A DNA stretch of 33,345 bases from an uncultured Burkholderiales bacterium (GCA_903949285.1 CAJAYT010000088.1:1-33345), one strand, 5' to 3'; positions 8,240-16,451 are shown, counted from the stretch's first letter. Notes: generated from the sequence alone by a model not told the origin. Numbers and translations are program-made.

Positions 8240-9037
8240 ATGCGTATCAATAATGTTAAAAAGATTTGGCGTGATGGAAAACCAGCGGTTGGAGCCTGGT
8301 TGTCCATACCCAGCGGGTTTTCCGCAGAAGTTATGGCTCATACAGGCGTAGATTGGCTTTGTATTGACATGCAGCACGGCTGTATCGATTATTCTGACGT
8401 TGTCCCGATGCTGACTGCTATATCTACTACTTCGGTGACACCGTTTGTTCGTGTCCCTTGGAATGAGCCCTCCGTGATTATGAAAGTGCTTGACGCCGGT
8501 GCTTACGGTGTAATTGTTCCTATGGTCAGTAACCGAGCCGAGGCTGAGCGTGCAGTCGCCGCTTGTCGTTACCCACCCACCGGAGTGCGAAGCAATGGAC
8601 CTAACCGTGCTCTTCTTTACGGGGGGGCTGATTATCAAAAAAATGCCGATAAAGAAATGGCCTGTATAGTCATGATCGAGACTTTAGAGGGGATCGAGAA
8701 AATGGAGGAAATCATATCCACCCCTGGAGTGGACGCAGCTTACATCGGCCCTACAGATTTGGCTCTGTCGTTGGGTCTTCCTGCTGTTATGGATAATGAG
8801 GATCCCAAGCACGTTGCTGTAGTTACAAGGATTCTTGAGACTTGCAAGAAACACAACGTTATAGCCGGTATTCATACTGCTAGTTCTAAATTCACGCAGC
8901 GCTTTATCGATCAAGGCTTCCAAATGGTTATGTTGGTAGCCGATCGCTCCGCAATGTCTAACTACGTTAAGGCCGAAGTAGGGCGCTTGACTGGCTGGAG
9001 TCCAGCTAAACCCAGCGCAGAGGGCGGTCAATATTAA
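8240..9037 (+). CDS. HpcH/HpaI-family class II aldolase (2-dehydro-3-deoxyglucarate or 4-hydroxy-2-oxo acid aldolase type)
   Basis: A 265-residue pyruvate-dependent aldolase of PF03328. The catalytic-site His46 lies in CIDMQHGCID, pyruvate-binding Arg71 in PFVRVPW, and the divalent-metal ligands are Glu147 (IVMIETLEG) and Asp173 (YIGPTDLALSLG). These match HpaI's His45/Arg70/Glu149/Asp175 pattern. Members cleave 4-hydroxy-2-oxo acids into pyruvate and an aldehyde. GarL, in the same family, splits 5-keto-4-deoxyglucarate into pyruvate and tartronate semialdehyde. Because a glucarate dehydratase making that substrate lies 3.5 kb downstream on the same strand, a GarL-like role is attractive. Aromatic-pathway substrates are equally possible given the neighbouring LigI-like operon. 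The start is fixed by AGGAG six bases upstream. Confidence 0.9.
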   Translation: MRINNVKKIWRDGKPAVGAWLSIPSGFSAEVMAHTGVDWLCIDMQHGCIDYSDVVPMLTAISTTSVTPFVRVPWNEPSVIMKVLDAGAYGVIVPMVSNRAEAERAVAACRYPPTGVRSNGPNRALLYGGADYQKNADKEMACIVMIETLEGIEKMEEIISTPGVDAAYIGPTDLALSLGLPAVMDNEDPKHVAVVTRILETCKKHNVIAGIHTASSKFTQRFIDQGFQMVMLVADRSAMSNYVKAEVGRLTGWSPAKPSAEGGQY

Positions 9038-9087
9038 TGCACAATTTCTCTGATTGAATCCAATCACAATATTGAACTGTTCAGAAG

Positions 9088-9119
9088 CTTAAGTTTGGAC
9101 TTAAGTTTGGACTTAAGTT
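9088..9119. repeat. Short tandem repeat, 12-base unit, 2.7 copies
   Basis: CTTAAGTTTGGA occurs at 9088-9099 and 9100-9111, followed by the partial copy CTTAAGTT at 9112-9119. Each unit carries the palindrome CTTAAG, so three palindromes lie about one helical turn apart. It sits 50 bases after the aldolase stop and 250 bases before the first ion-channel gene. The rest of the 9038-9368 gap shows no gene. Confidence 0.8.
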
Positions 9120-9368
9120 GGGGTGGGCTTTCCTCCAGTTTGTGCTGGCTAAAGGGGCTACATCCAACTAAATAGATATTTATTCCAGTTCCAGTTCTTA
9201 CTTGGATAGCTTAGTGAAGGGGCAGTTCCTTCAAACAAATAATATTACGGAAGTAACCTTTTTGGGTTAAAAAAACCGCTCTAGGATTGTTACTGCGTTG
9301 ATTTTAGGAATGAACATTGTGAGGAGTTGTTAAAATTATTTAAATTTTTACAATTCCAACTTCTGAAA

Positions 9369-10181
9369 ATGAACATCAACTCACTGCGGCATTCAGCCTA
9401 TCGACTCACCCACCATCCAGTATTCCAAAACTCAATGATTGCATTAATTGTGATCAACGCAATACTGCTGGGAATGGAGACCAGTCCAAATGTGATGGAT
9501 CAGTACGGGGAGATCATTCACGGGTTAGATCATGCAATCTTAGGTGTGTTTGTTATTGAACTATTGTTGATGATTTTCGCCCGGGGTCTAAATTTTTTCA
9601 AAGATCCCTGGTGTATTTTTGATTTTATAGTGATCGCTATTTCATTTGTACCAGCCTCAGACTCGTTGTCAGTTCTGCGCTCTTTGCGAGTCCTGCGAGT
9701 GCTTCGCCTTATCAATAAAGTGGCAAGCATGCGAAAGGTCGTAAGGGGCTTGCTTAACTCACTTTCTAGTTTGGGATCAGTTTTGGGACTTTTATTGGTG
9801 GTTTTTTACGTCTCCTCTGTAGTAGTCACCAATATATTTGGCAACACATTCCCAGATTGGTTTGGGGATTTAGAACACAGCTTATTTACTCTATTTCAGG
9901 TAATGACACTTGAGGGGTGGGCGGGAGACATTGCAAGACCGGTTATGGAAAAATTTCCCTATGCCTGGGTCTTTTTCTTGTTCTTTATTTTATGCGCGAC
10001 CTTCGTTGTTGTTAACCTATTCATTGCGGTTATTGTTGATTCATTGTCGGCAAGCAATCAAAATGACAAATCATCAGACGAGTTGAACGAAATTAAATCT
10101 GAATTGAGTGATTTGAAACAACTCATGCTTAAACAGCAAGATCTAATTGCGAACTTGTCTGAGCGTATCACTACCAAGTGA
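9369..10181 (+). CDS. Voltage-gated ion channel, BacNav/NaChBac type, filter TLEGWAG
   Basis: A six-helix, single-repeat voltage-gated channel subunit that should assemble as a tetramer in the inner membrane. I choose ATG 9369 (270 residues). An in-frame TTG at 9327 directly abuts GAGGAG and is too close to use it, and both paralogues begin at a comparable distance before S1. S4 is LRSLRVLRVLRLINK with arginines at 104, 107, 110 and 113. The pore is FTLFQVMTLEGWAG, with selectivity-filter residues at 180-186. S6 is FFILCATFVVVNLFIAVIVD. A C-terminal coiled coil (ELNEIKSELSDLKQLML) follows, as in NaChBac. Characterised bacterial Na+ channels have serine where this filter has glycine (TLESW), so permeability may differ. 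It is monocistronic, with a long AT-rich leader. Confidence 0.93.
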   Translation: MNINSLRHSAYRLTHHPVFQNSMIALIVINAILLGMETSPNVMDQYGEIIHGLDHAILGVFVIELLLMIFARGLNFFKDPWCIFDFIVIAISFVPASDSLSVLRSLRVLRVLRLINKVASMRKVVRGLLNSLSSLGSVLGLLLVVFYVSSVVVTNIFGNTFPDWFGDLEHSLFTLFQVMTLEGWAGDIARPVMEKFPYAWVFFLFFILCATFVVVNLFIAVIVDSLSASNQNDKSSDELNEIKSELSDLKQLMLKQQDLIANLSERITTK

Positions 10182-10320
10182 AGTGTCATGTATAGTGCAG
10201 TTAAATGACTCCGTGACTGTATGACTGCATATAGACTTTTGCTCAACTTATGAATAGTTCTATCGCCTTCTTGAGCGATTCGCGCAATAGTTTGTTCGAT
10301 CTGAGTTAAAGACCTGAAAT

Positions 10321-10998
10321 ATGCATTCGGTTTTACCGGTCACGAAAAAAACGATTGCGATTTTCTTGCATCACCCTACTTGCTCAATTGATTCTGTCAA
10401 CGGGATTATCAAAGCCTTATCTACTGACTATCACATCAAAATCTGGACAAAATACAAGGTTCCAGAGGACTATTTTGAATCGGTAGATTTGGTGGTTTTC
10501 CCAGGTGGTGATGGGGACGCAAGTGTTTTTAAAAAAATAATGAAATTGAATTCAGACGATTTCAAAAAATTCATGGGTCGGGGGGGCAAGTTTCTTGGGA
10601 TTTGCATGGGGGCTTATTGGGCAGATGCTTACTATTTCGATCTACTCAAAGGAACACGTGTCGTTCAGTACATAAAGCGACCTCGTGCAGATGTAAAGTC
10701 ATCTTACGGGACGACAGTCCCTATTAATTGGCGTGGCCAACAAAAGCGGATGTACTTTTATGATGGACCAACATTTGTAGGTGGCGATTTTGAGGTGGTA
10801 GCCAGTTATGCGAATGGAGACCCCATGGCTATTATTCAGGGACCACTTGGTTTGATTGGCTGCCATCTTGAGAGTGAAGCAAATTGGTATACAAGGAAGT
10901 ATATGCAACCTCATTGGCACGCAGGAGAGCACCACGCGTTATTAAATACTTTCATAACTGATTTCTTGTTTAAAGAGCGGCAATTGAGTTTGTTTTGA
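10321..10998 (+). CDS. Biotin-protein-ligase N-terminal domain (BPL_N) amidotransferase-like protein
   Basis: A 225-residue protein with the class I glutamine amidotransferase-like fold of the BPL_N family (PF09825). The oxyanion-strand motif VVFPGGDGD (58-66) and nucleophile elbow FLGICMGAYWA (Cys95) are clear. A late His in IGCHLESEANW (~182) and an HWHAGEH segment may complete the active site. There is no biotin ligase catalytic domain, so the protein is not BirA. Stand-alone BPL_N proteins are poorly understood. The first-ATG start at 10321 gives a cytosolic N-terminus with no signal peptide. Its 3' end overlaps by 29 bases the end of the convergent sensor kinase gene, so transcripts from the two genes would be antisense there. 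Confidence 0.82.
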   Translation: MHSVLPVTKKTIAIFLHHPTCSIDSVNGIIKALSTDYHIKIWTKYKVPEDYFESVDLVVFPGGDGDASVFKKIMKLNSDDFKKFMGRGGKFLGICMGAYWADAYYFDLLKGTRVVQYIKRPRADVKSSYGTTVPINWRGQQKRMYFYDGPTFVGGDFEVVASYANGDPMAIIQGPLGLIGCHLESEANWYTRKYMQPHWHAGEHHALLNTFITDFLFKERQLSLF

Positions 10999-12361
10999 AA
11001 GTCAAGACAGCTCGTACGCTACTCCCTTGATTTGTATCTAAGTGTATGAAAGCATCATGTACCTTGGCAATCTCTTTGCACAGACTAAGACCTAATCCGC
11101 TGCCTTCGATTAATTGCGAACCGATTTCGTGGCCTCTGTAAAAACGGTCGAATGCTTTGCCGTTTAGATCTTGCGGAATATTGATGGCGCTGTTCGTTAT
11201 TTCAAGATGTACTTCAGAGCCTTTTTGGATGAGTGAAAAATGAATCGTCCCATTTTGTGAGGCGTATTTGATTGCGTTGGAAAAAAGATTTAGTATTAAT
11301 TGCTGAATGAGATACTCATCGCAGTTCCAGCAAATATTTTCTTCAATCTTATGCGTAATCACTAAATCAGATCTTAAAAGTGATGCGTCTTCGGTGATTT
11401 TATTGAATAGAGCTGAAATATCTACATTAGTGAGGTTGAGTGCTAAAGAGTTAGCGTCAGCCTTTGCAAGGAGTAGCAATCGATCTGTAATACCGATCAA
11501 TTGGTTGACTTGCTCGGAGATCACGGCAAAGTGCATTTGTTCGGGTGAGCCGTCTCGAGCAGACTTAAGTCCTTGCTCCGCGTGTCCGCGCAAAATGGTC
11601 AAGGGTTTCTTTAGCTCGTGAGAGGCATTCGAGGAGAATCGACTTGTCTGATCAAAACTATTTTTAAGACGTACCTTTAAACTTTCAAATACGTTTATAA
11701 AAGATTGAAATTCTTTAAAATAGGCCTGCGGATTGGTTTGTATTTCTAGATTGGCCGCGTCCGTCTCTCTGACCAACAGCTGCACATCATTCAATAGAGA
11801 AATAATATAGCTACTTAAGTACAAACCGACTGCCAAACTAAATAAAGCCAATAGGGGCGCGTAGTAGCGAACGATCCTATTTCTGACACTCCAAACAAAG
11901 TCAATGATATCGTCAATCTCGTCCTTGTCAAAGGCGAGATAGTCGTAGGAGCCGTGATCTGTTTTTCTTACAGCTACCCAGTGTTTATTGCCGGTATCAA
12001 TGCTTGCAGACTCGATCAGGGGTTCATTGGCTGGTGCCAATTCGTCGCTAATTTTCTGCCACTGCACGGATTCGGAAGATAGTGCAGGGCAATTGCTGTC
12101 GAAAACCTTGTAATAGGCAGAACACTTGATCAGTGTTCTGATTTGGAATCCGTGAAATACTTTGGGATTGGTGAGCTGAAAATCGATAGTATTGGATGTG
12201 AATACGGTGGTCTTTGTAATAACTTCGCGTAGCTCTATGTTTATGCTGTCAGTGATAAAGTCCTTGACAGCGTAGGGCGCAACAAAGCGGTTCAGTAAGA
12301 CAAATATGAACACGCAAATGAATACTCTAACAATGATTAATAATCTAAGAGATCTAAGCAT
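10970..12361 (-). CDS. Orphan sensor histidine kinase (HAMP-like linker, HisKA/HATPase)
   Basis: 463 residues. There is a transmembrane helix at ~7-27, a periplasmic sensor domain ~28-164 with three cysteines, and a second transmembrane helix ~165-190. A HAMP-like linker runs to ~240, followed by a HisKA domain with the H-box SNASHELKKPLTIL (phospho-His248). The ATPase domain has the N-box LILNLFSNAIKYA (Asn362), F-box FDRFYRGHE and G2-box GSGLGLSLCKEIAK. It is a complete kinase of the common EnvZ/QseC-like (OmpR-partnering) class, yet no response regulator is adjacent. It is divergent from gudD (126-base gap) and overlaps the convergent BPL_N gene. The periplasmic domain is unassigned, and the partner regulator must lie elsewhere. 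Confidence 0.93.
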   Translation of the reverse strand: MLRSLRLLIIVRVFICVFIFVLLNRFVAPYAVKDFITDSINIELREVITKTTVFTSNTIDFQLTNPKVFHGFQIRTLIKCSAYYKVFDSNCPALSSESVQWQKISDELAPANEPLIESASIDTGNKHWVAVRKTDHGSYDYLAFDKDEIDDIIDFVWSVRNRIVRYYAPLLALFSLAVGLYLSSYIISLLNDVQLLVRETDAANLEIQTNPQAYFKEFQSFINVFESLKVRLKNSFDQTSRFSSNASHELKKPLTILRGHAEQGLKSARDGSPEQMHFAVISEQVNQLIGITDRLLLLAKADANSLALNLTNVDISALFNKITEDASLLRSDLVITHKIEENICWNCDEYLIQQLILNLFSNAIKYASQNGTIHFSLIQKGSEVHLEITNSAINIPQDLNGKAFDRFYRGHEIGSQLIEGSGLGLSLCKEIAKVHDAFIHLDTNQGSSVRAVLTFKTNSIAAL

Positions 12362-12487
12362 TGCGCGCCTAATGAAGGTGATAGGGTTTTCTACTAGTAA
12401 GTACGAACTTAACTTTTTGGTTAATTGTATTCTTTTGTATAAGTTGATCAGTATAGAATCCTGAATACATTAACTGGTACCCATCTT

Positions 12488-13822
12488 ATGAGTCTGTCTT
12501 CAACGCCTACCGTTACCTCACTTAAAGTCATACCTGTTGCGGGTCATGACAGTATGCTCTTGAATTTATCAGGTGCTCATGGTCCCTTTTTCACGCGTAA
12601 TTTAATCCTACTCAAGGACAACTCCGGGCGAACTGGCATTGGCGAAGTTCCAGGAGGGGAGAAGATTCGCAAGACAATCGAAGATGCTACTACCTTGGTG
12701 GTGGGTCAAAGTATTGCCAATGTTCAGTCCGTACTGTCACAAATGAGAATACAGTTTGCGGATCGTGACGCATCAGGTCGTGGACTGCAAACTTTCGATC
12801 TGCGAACAACAATCCACGCCGTAACCGCTGTTGAGTCTGCGATGTTGGATTTGCTTGGGCAGTATCTAAATTTGCCAGTAGCTGCGTTGCTGGGCGAGGG
12901 GCAACAACGGTCTTCCGTTGAAATGTTGGGGTATTTGTTCTACATCGGGGACCGAGCAAGAACTGACTTGCCTTACAGAGCAGAGCACGAGGCAGACAAT
13001 GAATGGTTTCAATTGAGGAATGAGCAGGCCTTAGATCCAGCCTCTATCGTTAAGCTTGCTAAGGCGGCCCGTGAGAAATACGGATTTAACGACTTCAAGC
13101 TAAAGGGCGGCGTACTCAGTGGGGCGGCGGAGATTGAAGCAGTTCAAGCCCTTCACGAGAGTTTTCCGTCTGCGCGTGTGACGCTGGATCCTAATGGGGG
13201 CTGGCTCTTAAAAGACGCTGTCAGGCTGATGCGCGATATGCACGGGGTTGTCGCCTATGCAGAGGATCCCTGCGGCGCAGAGGACGGTTTTAGTGGACGC
13301 GAAGTGATGGCCGAGTTCAGGCGGGAGACCGGTTTGCCCACCGCGACCAACATGGTTGCAACTGATTGGCGTCAATTAACCCATTCGTTGTCTTTGCAAA
13401 GTGTTGATATTCCACTTGCTGACCCACATTTTTGGACAATGGCCGGCTCTGTGAGGGTTGCTCAAACCTGTCGAGATTGGGGCTTAACGTGGGGTTCGCA
13501 CTCCAATAATCACTTTGATGTGTCCCTTGCAATGTTCACCCAAGTAGCTGCAGCTGCCCCTGGTAAAGTGACTGCGATCGATACTCACTGGATCTGGCAG
13601 GACGGTCAAGGATTGACGGAGCAACCACTACAAATCATAAACGGTCATGTCCAAGTTCCTAATAACCCCGGACTTGGTGTAACGCTTAATATGGATTCTG
13701 TCGAGAAAGCTCACCAACTCTATTTAAAGCATGGATTAGGTGCTCGGGACGATTCCGTAGCCATGCAATTTCTAGTACCCAATTGGAAGTTTGATCATAA
13801 AAAACCGTGTTTAGTTCGTTAA
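12488..13822 (+). CDS. gudD: Glucarate dehydratase
   Basis: A 444-residue member of the enolase superfamily, glucarate dehydratase group, which dehydrates D-glucarate (and L-idarate) to 5-keto-4-deoxyglucarate. The length and active-site series match E. coli GudD with an offset of one or three. These are Lys204/Lys206 in DFKLKGG, Asp234 in TLDPNGGW, Glu259 in AYAEDPCG, Asn288 in ATNMV, and the catalytic His338 in GSHSNNHFD with Asp365 in AIDTHW. The N-terminal capping domain begins [20 protein letters not shown], the characteristic substrate-binding loop of this family. The gene stands alone. Its product could feed the HpcH/HpaI aldolase at 8240. No 5-keto-4-deoxyglucarate dehydratase or tartronate semialdehyde reductase is in the window. 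Confidence 0.94.
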   Translation: MSLSSTPTVTSLKVIPVAGHDSMLLNLSGAHGPFFTRNLILLKDNSGRTGIGEVPGGEKIRKTIEDATTLVVGQSIANVQSVLSQMRIQFADRDASGRGLQTFDLRTTIHAVTAVESAMLDLLGQYLNLPVAALLGEGQQRSSVEMLGYLFYIGDRARTDLPYRAEHEADNEWFQLRNEQALDPASIVKLAKAAREKYGFNDFKLKGGVLSGAAEIEAVQALHESFPSARVTLDPNGGWLLKDAVRLMRDMHGVVAYAEDPCGAEDGFSGREVMAEFRRETGLPTATNMVATDWRQLTHSLSLQSVDIPLADPHFWTMAGSVRVAQTCRDWGLTWGSHSNNHFDVSLAMFTQVAAAAPGKVTAIDTHWIWQDGQGLTEQPLQIINGHVQVPNNPGLGVTLNMDSVEKAHQLYLKHGLGARDDSVAMQFLVPNWKFDHKKPCLVR

Positions 13823-13904
13823 AAAATGATAAGGATATGATTTTTTCTTGGTAGACGCGACTGAGTATTCGGATAGAAAATCAAGGCATTTTCCGAAGGT
13901 GTCT

Positions 13905-14066
13905 ATGTCTAATATACAAACTGAAGTTCCCAAGTCCTCAAGCTCAACTGCGCTGAATAGTTTGCCTGGGAATCATCTCTTGGGTAGCTCCCCTATCATC
14001 GATAAGTTTCTCTGTCTAAGTGCCAAATATTTAAATTTAGATGAAAACATAGCTTCAGGGTTGTAG
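13905..14066 (+). CDS. Possible small hypothetical protein (53 aa)
   Basis: A short ORF starts at ATG 13905, preceded by AAGG five bases upstream. It could extend to an in-frame TTG at 13848 (72 codons), but the ATG has the better ribosome site. The product is serine-rich (MSNIQTEVPKSSSS at the N-terminus) with a more hydrophobic, possibly helical C-terminal half (SPIIDKFLCLSAKYLNL). I recognise no family. It lies 83 bases after gudD and may be co-transcribed with it. Coding status is uncertain; it may be a gene remnant. Confidence 0.3.
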   Translation: MSNIQTEVPKSSSSTALNSLPGNHLLGSSPIIDKFLCLSAKYLNLDENIASGL

Positions 14067-14104
14067 GGGGCCGCGAGTATCGCTCATTGAGCCCCGTTTA
14101 GAGT

Positions 14105-14154
14105 CATTAGGGCCCTGTCTAATTGGCCGTTTCAGGTGAATTCCTAATCTGGCC
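14105..14154. other. GGCC-rich repeat cluster in the gudD-cysK gap
   Basis: Within the 13823-14468 gap, CTAATTGGCC (14119-14128) and CTAATCTGGCC (14144-14154) form imperfect direct repeats, and ATTAGGGCC (14106-14114) resembles their inverse. Clustered short repeats of this kind occur at the ends of some transposable elements, but no transposase is present. It may be a decayed element end or chance. Confidence 0.25.
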
Positions 14155-14259
14155 CCAACTTTAGCAATTTTTTGCATGTTCTTATGCGAAATAATTGGTT
14201 TGAACGGCTAGGTATTTCAATTAAGATTGATGCATCAACCAATTTCCTGGGAGTGAGTT

Positions 14260-14415
14260 ATGTCAAAAATCAGAAAGCATTACAACCCAATTATTACTGA
14301 CCTACTGAAGCAGCACGATCTGCTCCCGTTTGAATGCACCCAGGAGCGAAATAAAATCAAGCGTCAGATACTTTTTCTGATGACGACTGTCAAAATGGCA
14401 GAATTGGTGGTTTGA
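14260..14415 (+). CDS. Small basic hypothetical protein (51 aa)
   Basis: A 51-codon ORF begins at ATG 14260 behind a good Shine-Dalgarno, GGGAGTGAG at 14249-14257. The product starts MSKIRKHYNPIITDLLKQHD, contains one cysteine, and has a basic region (RNKIKRQ) followed by a hydrophobic, methionine-rich end (ILFLMTTVKMAELVV). It is rich in Lys/Arg, looks helical and has no signal peptide. I do not recognise the family. It ends 53 bases before cysK in the same direction, so it could be co-transcribed with it. The strong ribosome site and plausible amino-acid composition are the evidence for translation. Confidence 0.5.
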   Translation: MSKIRKHYNPIITDLLKQHDLLPFECTQERNKIKRQILFLMTTVKMAELVV

Positions 14416-14468
14416 AAGCCCCCAATTTCATTCAATGGCCCTAAAAAACAATTCAACCGAGTAAACCC

Positions 14469-15443
14469 ATGACCCTTTACGCTGATAACTCCCTCTCCAT
14501 AGGAAATACTCCCCTCATTAAGCTCAATAGGGTCATAGACGGAGCTGGAGCTACGGTCTTAGCAAAGATTGAGGGCAGAAACCCAGCTTACTCGGTCAAA
14601 TGTCGTATTGGGTCAGCAATGATCCATGATGCAATCGATAAGGGGTTGCTACCCCCAGGTAAGGAGCTCATTGAGCCGACAAGCGGTAACACGGGTATCG
14701 CACTGGCCTTTGTTGCTGCAGCCAAAGGCATACCGCTCACGCTAACCATGCCAGAGACAATGAGCATTGAGCGAAGAAAATTGCTCACTATCTTGGGCGC
14801 TAAGCTGATTTTGACCGAGGGCTCTAAAGGTATGAACGGCGCCATTGCCAAGGCAGTGGAGATTGCAAAGTCGGACTCCAAGTATGTGCTTTTGCAGCAA
14901 TTTACGAATCCCTCCAATCCTGCTATACACGAGAAAACAACGGGTCCCGAGATCTGGAACGATACCAATGGAGGTGTTGATGTGATTGTTTGCGGCGTTG
15001 GCACGGGCGGCACAATTACGGGAATTTCTCGCTACATTAAAAACACTCAGAAAAAACAAATTGAATCGGTGGCTGTAGAGCCCACCTCGAGTCCCGTCAT
15101 CACTCAAAAGCGACAAGGTCATGAGTTAAAGCCTGGGCCCCACAAAATCCAGGGCATCGGAGCAGGTTTCATTCCTGATAATTTGGACTTGAGTTTAATA
15201 GACCGCGTCGAGCAAGTTACCAATGAAGAGGCTATTGACTTTGCGAGACGACTAGCCAAAGAGGAGGGTTTATTGGTCGGTATCTCCTGCGGCGCTGCTG
15301 CTGCGGCGGCTGTAAGGTTGGCAAAATTACCTGAATATGCGGGTAAAACTATTGTCGTTGTCCTGCCTGATTTAGCCGAAAGGTATCTCACCTCAGCCTT
15401 GTTTGAGGGGCTATTTGATGAGCAAGGATTGGCCGTCAATTAA
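14469..15443 (+). CDS. cysK: Cysteine synthase A (O-acetylserine sulfhydrylase)
   Basis: A 324-residue PLP-dependent enzyme that makes L-cysteine from O-acetylserine and sulfide in the cytoplasm. PLP lysine is Lys44 in [14 protein letters not shown]. The substrate loop is [10 protein letters not shown] (70-79), [14 protein letters not shown] follows, and the phosphate-binding loop is [10 protein letters not shown]. The length and the [16 protein letters not shown] block point to CysK rather than CysM. The SGAA segment near residue 275 reads [11 protein letters not shown], with Cys in place of the usual Ser. The C-terminus [13 protein letters not shown] is typical. The gene is followed by a CysB-type regulator in the same direction 69 bases downstream, with a hairpin over its stop codon, consistent with sulfur-responsive control. 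Confidence 0.95.
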   Translation: MTLYADNSLSIGNTPLIKLNRVIDGAGATVLAKIEGRNPAYSVKCRIGSAMIHDAIDKGLLPPGKELIEPTSGNTGIALAFVAAAKGIPLTLTMPETMSIERRKLLTILGAKLILTEGSKGMNGAIAKAVEIAKSDSKYVLLQQFTNPSNPAIHEKTTGPEIWNDTNGGVDVIVCGVGTGGTITGISRYIKNTQKKQIESVAVEPTSSPVITQKRQGHELKPGPHKIQGIGAGFIPDNLDLSLIDRVEQVTNEEAIDFARRLAKEEGLLVGISCGAAAAAAVRLAKLPEYAGKTIVVVLPDLAERYLTSALFEGLFDEQGLAVN

Positions 15444-15468
15444 CTTAACGTCATTCAGCGTTAAGTTA
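15441..15468 (+). terminator. Hairpin over the cysK stop codon
   Basis: TAACTTAACG (15441-15450) pairs perfectly with CGTTAAGTTA (15459-15468) across an 8-base loop. The first three bases are the cysK stop. There is no long U-run (TATTT follows), so this may be a partial terminator, an mRNA 3'-end stabiliser, or a dyad regulatory site before cysB. Confidence 0.5.
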
Positions 15469-15512
15469 TATTTGGGGTTTAGGCACGCGATACGGTATAA
15501 CAAAAATAAAAA

Positions 15513-16451
15513 ATGAATTTTCAACAACTGCGAATAATTCGGGAAACTGTTAAATGTAACTACAACTTAACAGAGGTGGGGAACGCTTTGTTTACCTCCC
15601 AATCCGGGGTCAGTAAGCACATCAAAGACCTTGAGGATGAGCTTGGTATTGAGCTCTTTCTGAGAAAAGGCAAGCGGCTCTTAGGATTAACAGATCCAGG
15701 GAAAGAACTCTTAACAATTGTTGAGAGAATGTTGATTGATACTCAAAACATAAAATCTCTAGCAGAGCAATTTAGCCAAAGCGACAAAGGTCAACTTACC
15801 GTAGCAACAACACATACACAGGCTCGTTATGTATTGCCTCAGATTGTGAGTGAATTTAAAAAAGAATTTCCTAAAGTTCATCTGGCGCTTCACCAGGGGA
15901 GCCCCAATGAGATATCGGAGCTTTTGTTAAATGGTGAGGCCGATTTGGCCATCGCAACTGAGTCGTTATCTCAGATACCCGAGTTGGTGAGCTTTCCTTT
16001 TTACTCCTGGCATCACACTGTCATAGTGCCCAAAGGCCACTCACTTGAGAGAACAAAAACGCTCAAAATTGAGGACCTGGCTGAATACCCCATCATTACT
16101 TATCATGATGGATTTACCGGAAGAAAGCTCATTGATGAGACTTTTGCAGCAGCTCATATAACCCCTGACATCGTCATGTCAGCGCTTGATGCAGATGTAA
16201 TTAAAACTTACGTCGAGTTGGGATTAGGCGTGGGTATCATTGCTTCAATGGCCTATCAAAAAGAGCGTGATACGCAACTCAAAATTTTGAAAAGTGACCA
16301 TTTATTTGGAACAAACACCACCAGAATCGCTGTCAGGCGGGGACATTACCTGAGAGGGTTTGCGTATAAATTTATTGAATTATGCTCAGCTAAACTAACT
16401 GAATCTCAGGTAAAGGCCGCCTTAAAGCCTGTTGACCAAGTAGACCTTTGA
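15513..16451 (+). CDS. cysB: CysB-family LysR-type transcriptional regulator
   Basis: A 312-residue LysR-type regulator of the CysB/Cbl group. The N-terminal winged helix (1-60) contains YNLTEVGNALFTSQSGVSKH and IKDLEDELGIELFLRKGKR, closely resembling E. coli CysB. The effector domain begins around residue 90 with LTVATTHTQARYVLP, whose Thr-rich TTHTQARY segment is the sulfate/acetylserine-binding signature of CysB. It likely activates sulfate assimilation and cysteine synthesis genes with N-acetylserine or O-acetylserine as inducer (family knowledge). It lies just behind cysK on the same strand and may be its direct regulator. Cbl or a sulfonate-specific relative is the alternative, so the symbol is probable rather than certain. 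Confidence 0.87.
   Translation: MNFQQLRIIRETVKCNYNLTEVGNALFTSQSGVSKHIKDLEDELGIELFLRKGKRLLGLTDPGKELLTIVERMLIDTQNIKSLAEQFSQSDKGQLTVATTHTQARYVLPQIVSEFKKEFPKVHLALHQGSPNEISELLLNGEADLAIATESLSQIPELVSFPFYSWHHTVIVPKGHSLERTKTLKIEDLAEYPIITYHDGFTGRKLIDETFAAAHITPDIVMSALDADVIKTYVELGLGVGIIASMAYQKERDTQLKILKSDHLFGTNTTRIAVRRGHYLRGFAYKFIELCSAKLTESQVKAALKPVDQVDL

Noticed and set aside
8147..8638. 163-codon reverse-strand ORF
   Set aside because: It lies largely opposite the well-supported aldolase gene and has no family features.
9327..9368. TTG start 14 codons upstream for the first channel
   Set aside because: The GAGGAG directly abuts the TTG, leaving no spacer, and the extra residues have no counterpart in the paralogues.
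13905..14415. CRISPR array or toxin-antitoxin pair from two adjacent small ORFs
   Set aside because: There are no regularly spaced repeats, the two ORFs are 190 bases apart, and neither resembles a known toxin or antitoxin.
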